Source: Ralstonia wenshanensis (GTDB lineage: Bacteria > Pseudomonadota > Gammaproteobacteria > Burkholderiales > Burkholderiaceae). From it: a DNA stretch of 64,000 nt. A program made the translations under genes and the position numbers. The notes under the pieces are model-generated. The model was not told where the DNA came from, made no database searches, and worked only from the letters and a program-made list of their open reading frames with translations. The stretch is taken from positions 3,003,501 through 3,067,500 of the forward strand of contig NZ_CP076413.1 in assembly GCF_021173085.1 (NCBI RefSeq), read 5' to 3'. This document shows positions 38,684-46,980 of the stretch, piece by piece (position 1 is the stretch's first letter; every line of letters starts with the position of its first letter).

Positions 38684-40306
38684 GTGAACGCACGGACCGA
38701 TTTTCCGCGCCCCGACGCTTTTGCGCCGACCCCGCGCAGCCCTGACGCCCCCGCCCTGATCGATGCCGCCATCATCGGGACGGGCTTTGCCGGCCTGGGC
38801 ATGGCGATCCAGCTCAAGCAGAACGGCATCGACAACTTCCTCGTCTTCGAAAAAGCGGGGTCTGTGGGCGGCACGTGGCGCGACAACCACTACCCCGGCT
38901 GCGCGTGCGATGTGCAATCGCACCTGTATTCGTTTTCGTTCGCACCCAATCCGGACTGGTCGCGCATGTATTCGCCGCAGCCGGAAATTCGCGCGTATCT
39001 GGAGCGCTGCACCGATGAATTTGGCGTGCGCCCGCACGTGCGCTTCCATCACGAACTGACGCGCGCCACGTTTGACGAAGCCGCCGGCGTGTGGAACCTG
39101 GAAATGGCCGACGGCCGCCGCTACCGCGCCCGCACGCTCATCTCCGGCATGGGCGGCCTGAGCCGTCCGGCCTGGCCGAACATTCCCGGCATCGAAACCT
39201 TCCAGGGCAAGGCTTTCCACTCGCAGCTCTGGGAGCACGATTACGACCTGCGCGGCAAGCGCGTGGCCGTGATCGGAACCGGCGCGTCGGCCATCCAGTT
39301 CGTGCCGCAGATTGCGCCGAAGGTCGGCCGCCTCGACCTGTATCAGCGCACGCCGCCGTGGATCCTGCCCAAGCCCGACCGCAAGGTGTCGCGCGCGGAG
39401 CATTGGCTCTTCCGCCACCTGCCGTTCACGCAAAAGCTGATGCGCACGGGCATCTACTGGATGCTGGAGTCGCGCGTGCTCGGCTTTGTGATTCATCCGA
39501 AGCTGATGAAGGCGGTGGAACGCATGGCGCGCAGCCACATCAAGCGCCGCATTGCCGATCCGGTGCTGCGCGAGAAGGTCACGCCCGACTACACCATCGG
39601 CTGCAAGCGCATCCTGATCTCGAACGACTACTACCCGGCGCTCACGCGCGAGAACGTCGACGTGATCACCTCCGGCATCGCACGTGTGGAGCCCAACGCC
39701 ATCGTCACCACCGACGGCACGCGGCGCGAGGTGGATTGCCTGATTTTTGGCACCGGCTTTCATGCGACGGACCCATTCCCGCGCGGCGTGCTGCTTGGCA
39801 GCCAGGGCGTCGACATTGTGGATGCGTGGGACAAGCACGGCGCCGAGGCCTACCTGGGCACCACCGTGTCGGGCTTTCCGAATTTCTTCATGGTGGTGGG
39901 CCCGAACACGGGGCTCGGCCACTCGTCGATGGTGTTCATGATCGAGTCGCAGGTGGCGTACATCGTCGACGCCCTCAAGTCGATGCGTGCGCACAACGTG
40001 GCGGCCATTGACGTACGCCCCGACGTGCAGCGCCGCTTCAACGACGGCATCCAGAAGCGGCTGTCGAATGCGATCTGGTCGGCCGGCGGCTGCGTGAGCT
40101 GGTACCTCGACCCGAAGACCGGCAAGAACACCACGCTGTGGCCGGGATTCACGTGGCAGTTCCGCCGTGCCACCGCGCATTTCCGGCTGGCCGATTACCG
40201 CACGCGCCCGATGGCCGTCCCGAAGGGTGTGCCGCTGCGCGTGCCCGCCCGCACGGTGCCGGCCGCCCAAAACACCCCCAACGAAGAAGCGCTCGACCGC
40301 GTCTGA
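38684..40306 (+). CDS. Flavin-containing monooxygenase, Baeyer-Villiger type
   Basis: A 540-residue FAD- and NADPH-dependent monooxygenase. The FAD dinucleotide motif (IIGTGFAGLGMAIQ) is near residue 29, the GGTWRDNHYPGCACDVQSHL signature near 62, and the Baeyer-Villiger fingerprint-like FQGKAFHSQLWE near 172. The NADPH motif (VIGTGASAIQ) is near 195, followed by a late ATG-like IFGTGFHATDP. The fingerprint ends W-E where W-P or W-D is usual. The start is GTG at 38684 with GGAG 7 bases upstream. It is first of four genes likely acting on one ketone or lipid substrate. Confidence 0.9.
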   Translation: MNARTDFPRPDAFAPTPRSPDAPALIDAAIIGTGFAGLGMAIQLKQNGIDNFLVFEKAGSVGGTWRDNHYPGCACDVQSHLYSFSFAPNPDWSRMYSPQPEIRAYLERCTDEFGVRPHVRFHHELTRATFDEAAGVWNLEMADGRRYRARTLISGMGGLSRPAWPNIPGIETFQGKAFHSQLWEHDYDLRGKRVAVIGTGASAIQFVPQIAPKVGRLDLYQRTPPWILPKPDRKVSRAEHWLFRHLPFTQKLMRTGIYWMLESRVLGFVIHPKLMKAVERMARSHIKRRIADPVLREKVTPDYTIGCKRILISNDYYPALTRENVDVITSGIARVEPNAIVTTDGTRREVDCLIFGTGFHATDPFPRGVLLGSQGVDIVDAWDKHGAEAYLGTTVSGFPNFFMVVGPNTGLGHSSMVFMIESQVAYIVDALKSMRAHNVAAIDVRPDVQRRFNDGIQKRLSNAIWSAGGCVSWYLDPKTGKNTTLWPGFTWQFRRATAHFRLADYRTRPMAVPKGVPLRVPARTVPAAQNTPNEEALDRV

Positions 40307-40334
40307 AGCGCGCCAGCCCCACGGAGACCACGCC

Positions 40335-41225
40335 ATGAAGTCATTCAACAACCAGGTTGCCGCCATCACCGGTGCCGCGTCGGGCATGGGCCGCTCGCTG
40401 GCGCTGCAGCTGGCGCGCGAAGGCTGCCACCTCGCACTGGCCGATCGCAATGAAGCGGCGCTCGCGCAGACGCTGCAACTGGTGCGCGCGCACGAAGGCG
40501 ACCGCATCCGCGTGACCACGCATGCCGTCGACGTGGCCGACCGCGCCGCGGTGTACCGCTGGGCAGAAGAAGCGGCCGCTGCGCACGGCAAGGTCAACCT
40601 GATCTTCAACAACGCGGGCGTGGCCCTGTCCAGCACGATCGAAGGCATGGAAGACGACGAGCTGGCCTGGATCATGAACATCAATTTCTGGGGCGTGGTG
40701 CATGGCACCAAGGCGTTCCTGCCGTTGCTAAAGGCGACCGGCAACGGCCACATCATCAACACGTCGAGCATCTTCGGCATCTTTGCGCAGCCGGGCATGG
40801 GCGCCTACAACGCCAGCAAGTACGCCGTGCGCGGCTACACCGAGGCGCTGCGCCAGGAACTGGACCTGATGAACTGCGGCGTGTCAGCCACGTGCGTCCA
40901 CCCGGGCGGCATCAAGACCAACATTGCCAAGTCGAGCCGCGTCTCGCCGAGCATGAACGGCTTCCTGGTGCGCGACGAACAGCAGGGCAAGGCGGAGTTC
41001 GAGAAGTTCTTCATCACCTCGGCGGACAAGGCCGCGCAGGTGATCCTGGATGGCGTGCGCAAGAACAAGCGCCGCGTGCTGATCGGCCCCGACGCCCACG
41101 CCGCCGATGTAATGGCCCGCTTGCTGCCGGCGGCCTACCAGGCGCTGGTCGTGCGCGAAGCCCGCCGTACGCGTAAGAAAGCGCTGCGCGACGATACGGC
41201 GCCGGCCACCGCCCGCGCAAAGTAG
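40335..41225 (+). CDS. Short-chain dehydrogenase/reductase
   Basis: A 296-residue classical SDR. The cofactor motif is TGAASGMGRSLA near residue 12, NNAGVALSS is near 93, and the catalytic residues are Ser in NTSSIFG (about 141-143) and Tyr-x3-Lys in YNASKYA (about 155-159). An Asp (ADRN) after strand 2 suggests NAD preference. The ribosome-site context (ACGGAGAC) is almost the same as that before the monooxygenase gene. It probably oxidises an alcohol to the ketone used by the monooxygenase, or the reverse; this is inferred from the operon. Confidence 0.9.
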   Translation: MKSFNNQVAAITGAASGMGRSLALQLAREGCHLALADRNEAALAQTLQLVRAHEGDRIRVTTHAVDVADRAAVYRWAEEAAAAHGKVNLIFNNAGVALSSTIEGMEDDELAWIMNINFWGVVHGTKAFLPLLKATGNGHIINTSSIFGIFAQPGMGAYNASKYAVRGYTEALRQELDLMNCGVSATCVHPGGIKTNIAKSSRVSPSMNGFLVRDEQQGKAEFEKFFITSADKAAQVILDGVRKNKRRVLIGPDAHAADVMARLLPAAYQALVVREARRTRKKALRDDTAPATARAK

Positions 41226-41235
41226 GAGGCCGCCG

Positions 41236-42258
41236 ATGAACACGGCCACCACCGGAGAATTGTTCGCCAGCCCCCCGCGCGCGAACCTGCTCAACGTTGC
41301 ACGCGCCATGCTGCGCCCCGGCCGCATCGGCCTGCGCAGCATCGGCCGCGATGTGCTGATCGCACGCTACGCCAAGCCGCAGTCGCGCTACCTGCCGTTG
41401 ATGGGCACGCGCGTGCATTACACCGATGAAGGCGCAGCCAACTCCGAAGGCACGCTGCTGCTGATCCACGGTTTTGGCGCGTCACTGCACACGTGGGATG
41501 GCGTGCTGCCGCAGCTCACGCGGCGCTACCGCGTCATCCGGCTCGACCTGCCGCCGTTCGGCATCACCGGCCCGCTGCGCGATGCGCAAGGCCGCCCGCG
41601 CACGATGGAACTGCCGCTGTACCGCGACTTCATCGACGCGTTTGTCGACACGCTCGGCCTGTCGAAACTCACGCTGATCGGCAATTCGCTGGGCGGCATG
41701 GTGTCGTGGGACTTTGCCGTGCGGCACCCGGGCCGCGTCGAGAAGCTCGTGCTGATCGACTCGGCCGGCTTTCCGATGAAGCTGCCGATCTACATCGACC
41801 TGTTCAATCACATTGGCGTGCGGATGACGTCGCCGTGGATGCTGCCCGAAGGCATCATCCGCGCCGCCACGCGCGATGTGTATGGCGACCCGTCGCGCGT
41901 GTCCGAGCCCACGCTGCGCCGCTACGCCGATTTCTTCTATGCCGACGGTGCACGACAGGCCATCGGCAAGATGGTGCCGAAGTTCCGCTTTGACGATGTC
42001 GATACCAGCGGGCTGGCCTCGATCCGAGTGCCCACGCTCATCCTCTGGGGCCAGCGCGACCGGTGGATCCCGCCCGCGCATGCCGGCGAATTTGCCCGCC
42101 GCATTCCCGGCGCCACGCTGCGCATGTATCCGGCGCTCGGCCATATCCCGATGGAGGAAGACCCCGTACGCGTGGGGACCGACCTCTGTGCATTCCTCGA
42201 CCAGGGGCGCGCGTCGACGCGCCTTTCAGAAACCACATTCCAGGAGAACCGCCCATGA
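41236..42258 (+). CDS. Alpha/beta hydrolase of the monooxygenase operon
   Basis: A 340-residue alpha/beta hydrolase. HGFGASLHTW (oxyanion region) is near residue 76, the nucleophile elbow GNSLGGM near 150, a late Asp in LWGQRDRWIPP near 272, and His in ALGHIPMEEDP near 302. The AGGAGG ribosome site overlaps the stop codon of the SDR gene. An esterase downstream of a Baeyer-Villiger enzyme is the expected way to open the ester or lactone it makes. The last 4 bases overlap the next start codon (ATGA). Confidence 0.88.
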   Translation: MNTATTGELFASPPRANLLNVARAMLRPGRIGLRSIGRDVLIARYAKPQSRYLPLMGTRVHYTDEGAANSEGTLLLIHGFGASLHTWDGVLPQLTRRYRVIRLDLPPFGITGPLRDAQGRPRTMELPLYRDFIDAFVDTLGLSKLTLIGNSLGGMVSWDFAVRHPGRVEKLVLIDSAGFPMKLPIYIDLFNHIGVRMTSPWMLPEGIIRAATRDVYGDPSRVSEPTLRRYADFFYADGARQAIGKMVPKFRFDDVDTSGLASIRVPTLILWGQRDRWIPPAHAGEFARRIPGATLRMYPALGHIPMEEDPVRVGTDLCAFLDQGRASTRLSETTFQENRP

Positions 42259-43151
42259 TGCCAGTCCGCCGCGACGTGCATCCTCACCTGCCGGCTGATC
42301 GCATCAGCAACTGGCACGAGCGAGGCACGCATGTCACCCACTTCCTGAACGCGCTGTCGATCTTCTTCCCGACCGGCGAGCGCTTCTTCATGGACAGCGT
42401 GCGCAACTACCGCCATCTGGTGACCGATCCCGAGCTCAAGCAGGCCGTGGCCGGCTTCATCGGCCAGGAAGCAATGCACACGCGCGAACACGTGCTGTAC
42501 AACGACCTGCTCGACCGCGCCGGCCTGCCCGCCACGCGCATCGACCGCTTTGTCGGCAAGTTCCTGAACATGCTGCGAAAGTACACGCCCAAGTCGCACC
42601 AGTTGGCGGTGACGGTTGCGCTGGAGCATTACACGGCCATGCTGGCCGGCCAGGTACTCGCCCATGAAGATGGCCTGGGCCGCAACTCCGAACCCGGCTA
42701 CCGTCAGGTCTGGATGTGGCACGCCATGGAAGAGACCGAGCACAAGGCGGTGAGCTACGACGTGTGGAACCTCGCCATCAAGCCTGGCCTGCGCCGTTAC
42801 ATCCTGCGCACCTCGACGATGCTGCTGACGACCGTCACCTTCTGGGCGATGGTGTTCTACGTGCACATGCGGCTGATCCTTGCCGACCGCACCTGCAAGA
42901 ACAAGTTCTTCGGTCTGGGCAAGGCGTTCCATTACCTGTGGATCCACCCGGCACCGCTGCGCAAGATCATTCCGGAGTTCTTCGACTTCTTCCGGCCGTC
43001 CTTCCACCCGTGGGATGAAGACAACCGCGCCGCACTCGAACGCCTGCCCAAGCTGATCTCGGAGATCGAAGCCTATGCGGCTGCCAACGGGGAAGCACCG
43101 TCGCCGTCGATCCGGCGCAAGCTCTCGACGGCCGGTGCGGCCGGATCTTGA
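42255..43151 (+). CDS. Metal-dependent hydrolase family protein (PF10118)
   Basis: A 298-residue helical protein of the PF10118 family, which has a ferritin/di-iron-like pattern of Glu and His. Visible candidates are NALSIFFPTGERFF near 31, FIGQEAMHTREH near 72, ALEHYTAML near 121 and WHAMEETEHKAVSYD near 156. A hydrophobic helix near 190-212 (TTVTFWAMVFYVHMRLILA) suggests membrane association. Family members are found beside lipid and steroid monooxygenases; the reaction is unknown. Translation starts on an ATGA overlap with the hydrolase gene (a second ATG is one codon later). Confidence 0.85.
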   Translation: MMPVRRDVHPHLPADRISNWHERGTHVTHFLNALSIFFPTGERFFMDSVRNYRHLVTDPELKQAVAGFIGQEAMHTREHVLYNDLLDRAGLPATRIDRFVGKFLNMLRKYTPKSHQLAVTVALEHYTAMLAGQVLAHEDGLGRNSEPGYRQVWMWHAMEETEHKAVSYDVWNLAIKPGLRRYILRTSTMLLTTVTFWAMVFYVHMRLILADRTCKNKFFGLGKAFHYLWIHPAPLRKIIPEFFDFFRPSFHPWDEDNRAALERLPKLISEIEAYAAANGEAPSPSIRRKLSTAGAAGS

Positions 43152-43210
43152 GCAGGCATTCAAAACGCCTGCAGCACCCGTCGTATCAGGATCAAACTAG
43201 AAATAGATAA

Positions 43211-43235
43211 GGCGCGCCCCACGCATGGGCGCGCC
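43211..43235 (-). terminator. Strong hairpin between PF10118 and MerR genes
   Basis: A 9-base perfect stem (GGCGCGCCC / GGGCGCGCC) with a 7-base loop separates the two convergent genes. On the minus strand it is followed by TTATCTATTT, consistent with termination of the MerR transcript. Confidence 0.6.
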
Positions 43236-43242
43236 GGAGACA

Positions 43243-44061
43243 CTAGCCTTTGTCCGGCCCGGGCGTGCTGCCCGGCGGTTCATGCATGTGCTCGATGACC
43301 TGCGCCACACGGTCGCCCAGATATTTGTTGGCGGCCGTCTCAAGCGCGCGCATCAGCTCGGCTTCGACCGCCACCAGCGCCAGCGGACGGATGCGCCAGA
43401 TCACGTCGACCAGACGCGGCACGTCTTCGACCGGTGGCAGATCGCTGCCGTACTTGTCGAGTTCGCGCACGACCATCGAGACGAGATCGTCGGCCACCGC
43501 CTGCGTATGCGGCCGGGCACGCTCGATGATGTCGAGCACTTCGACGAGCGGGAAACCGGCCTTTGCCATCTGCGCGCCGGCCAGCAATGCTTTCGGGCTG
43601 CGCGCCAGATAGCCGAGGCCATCGGGTTCAAGCAGGCCGAGCGAGATGGCCCGCGCCAGCGCCTGACGCGACATGGCGCGGCCAAACAGCTTGGCAAGCG
43701 CCAGAAGCGAGTAATGCTTGGGCGACTCGTCCGACCACGGGCTGGCGATGGCGGATTCGAGCCCGAGGATGGAGCGCAGGTCATGGCCCTCGACGATGGC
43801 CTTGAGCAGCTCCTGGATGTTGGAAAGCGTGTAGCCGCGCCCGAGCAGGTGATTGATGAGCTTGAGCCGCCCCAGATGCGCCTGGGTGTAGATACCCACG
43901 CGACCACGCCGCTCGGGCGGATCGATCAGGCCGCGGTCCTGGTACGAGCGGACGTTGCGGACAGTGGTTTCGGCCGCGCGCGCGAGTTCATCGATGGTGA
44001 ACTCGCGGGCGGGCGGATTGGCAGGCGGACCGGCGTCGCCGGTTGGTTTGCGGGCAGGCAT
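43243..44061 (-). CDS. MerR-family transcriptional regulator
   Basis: A 272-residue regulator, longer than classical MerR proteins. The N-terminal winged helix-turn-helix (FTIDELARAAETTVRNVRSYQDRGLI; VGIYTQAHLGRLKLI) spans about 21-90. A C-terminal helical effector region of about 180 residues has no cysteine metal motif, so an organic ligand is more likely than a metal. It is convergent with the monooxygenase operon, a common arrangement for its regulator, and divergent from the paralogous exported-protein genes. The start at 44061 is preferred. Confidence 0.87.
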   Translation of the reverse strand: MPARKPTGDAGPPANPPAREFTIDELARAAETTVRNVRSYQDRGLIDPPERRGRVGIYTQAHLGRLKLINHLLGRGYTLSNIQELLKAIVEGHDLRSILGLESAIASPWSDESPKHYSLLALAKLFGRAMSRQALARAISLGLLEPDGLGYLARSPKALLAGAQMAKAGFPLVEVLDIIERARPHTQAVADDLVSMVVRELDKYGSDLPPVEDVPRLVDVIWRIRPLALVAVEAELMRALETAANKYLGDRVAQVIEHMHEPPGSTPGPDKG

Positions 44062-44103
44062 GCAAAAAATTCTACACGAGCGCGGCAACAGACCGCGTCG
44101 GTG

Positions 44104-44120
44104 ACCGGAACGTTTCCGGT
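44104..44120. promoter_or_regulatory. Palindrome in the merR divergent promoter gap
   Basis: ACCGGAA-CGT-TTCCGGT is a perfect 7-base inverted repeat in the 86-base gap between the MerR gene (start 44061, minus) and the exported-protein gene (start 44148, plus). It is a strong candidate operator for MerR autoregulation and for the downstream pair. Confidence 0.55.
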
Positions 44121-44147
44121 GCGTTTCTCACGACGAGGAGACCGTCG

Positions 44148-45305
44148 ATGTGGGACTTGACCTTGCGTCATCGAAATAGCGCGCTGCGGGCTGCGGGCGC
44201 GGTGGTTGCGGCGCTGCTGCTGCAAAGTTGCGCCACCGCCGGCGACGGACACGGCGCCATCGAGGCTGACAAAGCCAAACAGCTTGAAGACGCGCGGGCG
44301 CAGGCGCGCGCGTCATTCCAGTCTGGCAATCTCGCCACGCGCGAGGTGCGGCCCGCCACGCTGCGCGACTCCGGCCAGCCCGATGCGATCTCGTATCTGC
44401 GCCACGTCGATTTCCGCTTCGATGGTGGCGTGGGCTTCCTGGTCGATCAGCTCGCGCTGCGCATGGTGCCGCGTGCGCCCGGCGACCCGGTGTGGCTCGA
44501 CGATGTGTCGTCGTACACGCTGCAGCCGGTGAGCGGCTCGGTGCGCGTCACGGCTCAGAGCATGGCCGCACTGTTCAATACCGTGGTCTTTGCGCGCGGG
44601 CCGGGCGATGATCCGCCGCTGCGTAACTTCACTTTCTCGCTGGACGACGGCACGCTCGACATGCGTGCCGAGATGCGCCGGCGCGGCGCGTGGGTGCCGA
44701 TCGAGCTGCGTGGTCCGCTGGTCCTGCGCGATCCGCAGACCATCGTGTTCCGCCCCAACGTGGTCAAAGTCCGGGGCCAGGACGCCAGCGCGCTGATGGG
44801 CGCCGCGCATATCGAACTGGCCGATCTGTTGCCGGTGTCCACGCCGGCCGTGCAACTGGCGGGCAGCGAGATCGTCATGCAGGTGCCCAAGCTCTTTCCG
44901 CCGCCCGCGCTGGATCTGAAGCTCTCCGCCATCCGCGTCACGCGCGAGGGGCTGCTCATGCAGATCGGCGATGGCAACCCGCAGATGCCACCGCTGGCCA
45001 ACGCCGCCGACGCGCAGCGCCCGTACATCCTCTTTCGCGGCGGCGACATCCGCTTCATGCGCTCGATGCCGATGAATGCGCGCATCGATATCGTCGTCGC
45101 CGATCCGGCCAAGCCGTTCGTGTTCAACCTGTACCGCTATCGCGATCAGCTGGTGGCAGGGTCACTGCGCTTCTCGCCCGATGGCGGCATTCGCGTGCTG
45201 ATGCCGTCGTTCGACACACTCAGCGCTGCCAGAGCCGCCAAGGCACCTGCCGTCGCCAAAGCGGGCAAGCCCGCCCTGCAACTCGCCAAGAGGACCGCGC
45301 CATGA
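44148..45305 (+). CDS. Exported protein of unknown function, tandem paralogue 1
   Basis: A 385-residue protein with a lipoprotein-like signal (VVAALLLQSCATAG; lipobox-type Cys near residue 28). The body aligns with the next gene: LRHVDFRFDGGVGFLVDQL, a V-x-V-T(A)-x-SMAALFN segment, WVPIELRGPLVLRD, LSAIRVTREGLLMQIGDG and a final LYRYRDQLVAGSLRFSPDGGIRV. No named domain is recognised; repeating amphipathic beta motifs suggest an envelope lipid- or ligand-binding fold, which is speculative. The ribosome site GAGGAG supports the ATG. The C-terminal tail is Ala/Lys-rich. Confidence 0.8.
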   Translation: MWDLTLRHRNSALRAAGAVVAALLLQSCATAGDGHGAIEADKAKQLEDARAQARASFQSGNLATREVRPATLRDSGQPDAISYLRHVDFRFDGGVGFLVDQLALRMVPRAPGDPVWLDDVSSYTLQPVSGSVRVTAQSMAALFNTVVFARGPGDDPPLRNFTFSLDDGTLDMRAEMRRRGAWVPIELRGPLVLRDPQTIVFRPNVVKVRGQDASALMGAAHIELADLLPVSTPAVQLAGSEIVMQVPKLFPPPALDLKLSAIRVTREGLLMQIGDGNPQMPPLANAADAQRPYILFRGGDIRFMRSMPMNARIDIVVADPAKPFVFNLYRYRDQLVAGSLRFSPDGGIRVLMPSFDTLSAARAAKAPAVAKAGKPALQLAKRTAP

Positions 45306-46375
45306 TCGCCCCCGCCTTCGCTCTCGCCGCCCTGATGTTGCGCCTGGTGTTTGTGACGCTCGGCTTGACCGGTCTTCTTGCCAGCGCCGTCGCCCGCGCC
45401 GCCGAGCCACCCATGGCCGGCGCACAGCGCAAGGAGTTGACCACCGTGCGCCAGCAATGGGGGCAACGCTGCGATCCGTCCTCCGGTGCACCCAACGCCA
45501 GCGGCCCCGCCGTTGCGCGAGACTCGGGCACGGCACCGCCCGTGGTGCAGATGCGTGATGTGGATTTCCGTATCACCGGCGACATCGGCTTTCGCGTGCA
45601 CCAACTCACCGCGCAGCTCGTGCCGCACAAGCCGGGGCAGCCCGTCGACATGGACGACCCGAGCCAGTTCGACATCCGTATCCTCGGCGGTGAAGTGACG
45701 GTGCCCAAGGATTCGCTCGACGCGCTGTTCAACCGGTATCTGCTCGACTATTCGCCGCGCTCGCTCAATGCGCTGTCGCTCACGCCCGGCGACGGCGTGC
45801 TCGACGTGTCGGGTGGGCTCAAGCTGCGCAATCATTTTCCCGGCGTGTGGCTGCCGTTCGGCATGCGCGGCACATTGACGCTCAAGGAATCGCGCTACCT
45901 CGTCTATACGCCCACCGAGGCCCGCGTGATGGGCATCCAGACGCTGGCGCTGCTCAAGGGGATGGGGCTGGAGCTGTCGCAACTGGCGCCGCTCAATCGC
46001 GACGGCGCCAAGCTGGATGGCAATGAGATGGTGCTGGACCAATACACGGTGTTTCCGCCGCCGCGGCTGATCGGTCAGATGAAAACGGCGCGTGTCACGC
46101 CAGACGGGCTGGTGCTCGGCTTCGGCCCCGCGCCGGCCCTGTGCGCGTCTGCGCCAACCGACGCGGCCAGCCGCATCTGGATCCAGTCCGGCGACCTGAA
46201 GATGTACAACGTGCTGGTCTCCAACAGCCGCATTCTCGTGACCGATACGTCAACGCGTGGGCCGCTGCGCTTCGACCTGTATCACTACCGCGAGGCCGCT
46301 GCGCGCGGCACCACGCGCATGGATGCGGACGGCACGCTGCGCGTCGACCTCGCGCCGGCAGCGGCCGTCCAGTAA
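45302..46375 (+). CDS. Exported protein of unknown function, tandem paralogue 2
   Basis: A 357-residue protein starting on an ATGA overlap with paralogue 1. The signal peptide ends SAVARAAE near residue 34; it has no lipobox, so it is predicted periplasmic, unlike its lipoprotein-like partner. Matches to paralogue 1 include MRDVDFRITGDIGFRVHQL, SLDALFNRYLLD, WLPFGMRGTLTLKE, MKTARVTPDGLVLGFG and LYHYREAAARGTTRMDADG. Gene duplication followed by a split into a lipid-anchored and a soluble form is the simplest reading. Confidence 0.8.
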   Translation: MIAPAFALAALMLRLVFVTLGLTGLLASAVARAAEPPMAGAQRKELTTVRQQWGQRCDPSSGAPNASGPAVARDSGTAPPVVQMRDVDFRITGDIGFRVHQLTAQLVPHKPGQPVDMDDPSQFDIRILGGEVTVPKDSLDALFNRYLLDYSPRSLNALSLTPGDGVLDVSGGLKLRNHFPGVWLPFGMRGTLTLKESRYLVYTPTEARVMGIQTLALLKGMGLELSQLAPLNRDGAKLDGNEMVLDQYTVFPPPRLIGQMKTARVTPDGLVLGFGPAPALCASAPTDAASRIWIQSGDLKMYNVLVSNSRILVTDTSTRGPLRFDLYHYREAAARGTTRMDADGTLRVDLAPAAAVQ

Positions 46376-46391
46376 CGCCGTCGTCAACGCG

Positions 46392-46805
46392 CTATTTCTG
46401 GCAAACGGCGCGCAGGATCGCCTCGCCTTCTGAACGCGGCACGACGGCCTCCCAGCGGGGGCCGTCGATGGTCTTGGTGAGCACCGTACCGTGCTGGCTA
46501 TCCTGGATCAGCGCGCTGACCGGCAGGATGCGCCCCTCCTTGCAGTCGTAGACGGACGTGCGCGTGTCGTACTGATACGCCCTGCCGTCCGAGAGCTTGC
46601 GCGGCGCGTCATAGGCGTCGCGCGTCGTGGCGCGCACGGTGCCATCCTTGTTGTGCTCGATGGAGTCCTTGTCCAGATAGAGCGAGCCGCCGTTGTCGGC
46701 CAGCGGGGCAAGCTTGACCCAGTTGTCGGCCGCCATAGCGGTCGAGCTACCGATTGCCAGCGCGGCAGCCACCCAGTAGATCAGCGTCGTTCGTTCCGTT
46801 CGCAT
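46392..46805 (-). CDS. Surface-adhesin-E-like exported protein
   Basis: A 137-residue exported protein with a signal peptide ending STAMAA near residue 26. The mature part starts NWVKLAPLADNGGSLYLDKDSI and continues with SVYDCKEGRILPVSALIQDS and a terminal AILRAVCQK. The two cysteines probably form a disulphide. The pattern fits the adhesin protein E family (PF16747), known from Haemophilus protein E and common as hypothetical proteins in Burkholderiales. An adhesive role here is not demonstrated. Confidence 0.75.
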   Translation of the reverse strand: MRTERTTLIYWVAAALAIGSSTAMAADNWVKLAPLADNGGSLYLDKDSIEHNKDGTVRATTRDAYDAPRKLSDGRAYQYDTRTSVYDCKEGRILPVSALIQDSQHGTVLTKTIDGPRWEAVVPRSEGEAILRAVCQK

Positions 46806-46933
46806 CGCAACCTCCGTTTGCCTCATTGCACAGACGTATGCGGAACGAAGCGGCATGGCTGCCTCGTTCTCCGCACATTCGAATTAGGCGTAGCAAACGA
46901 CATGCCTCACGCGTGTCACTGCCGGAGCAGGCA

Positions 46934-46960
46934 ACAAAAAAGCCCGCACGAGGCGGGCTT
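46934..46960 (-). terminator. Rho-independent terminator of the cytochrome gene
   Basis: An 8-base stem (AAGCCCGC / GCGGGCTT) has a 5-base loop. On the minus strand it runs into TTTTTTG, 21 bases after the cytochrome stop codon. Confidence 0.85.
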
Positions 46961-46980
46961 CTTCGTGAATGCAGGACGGC

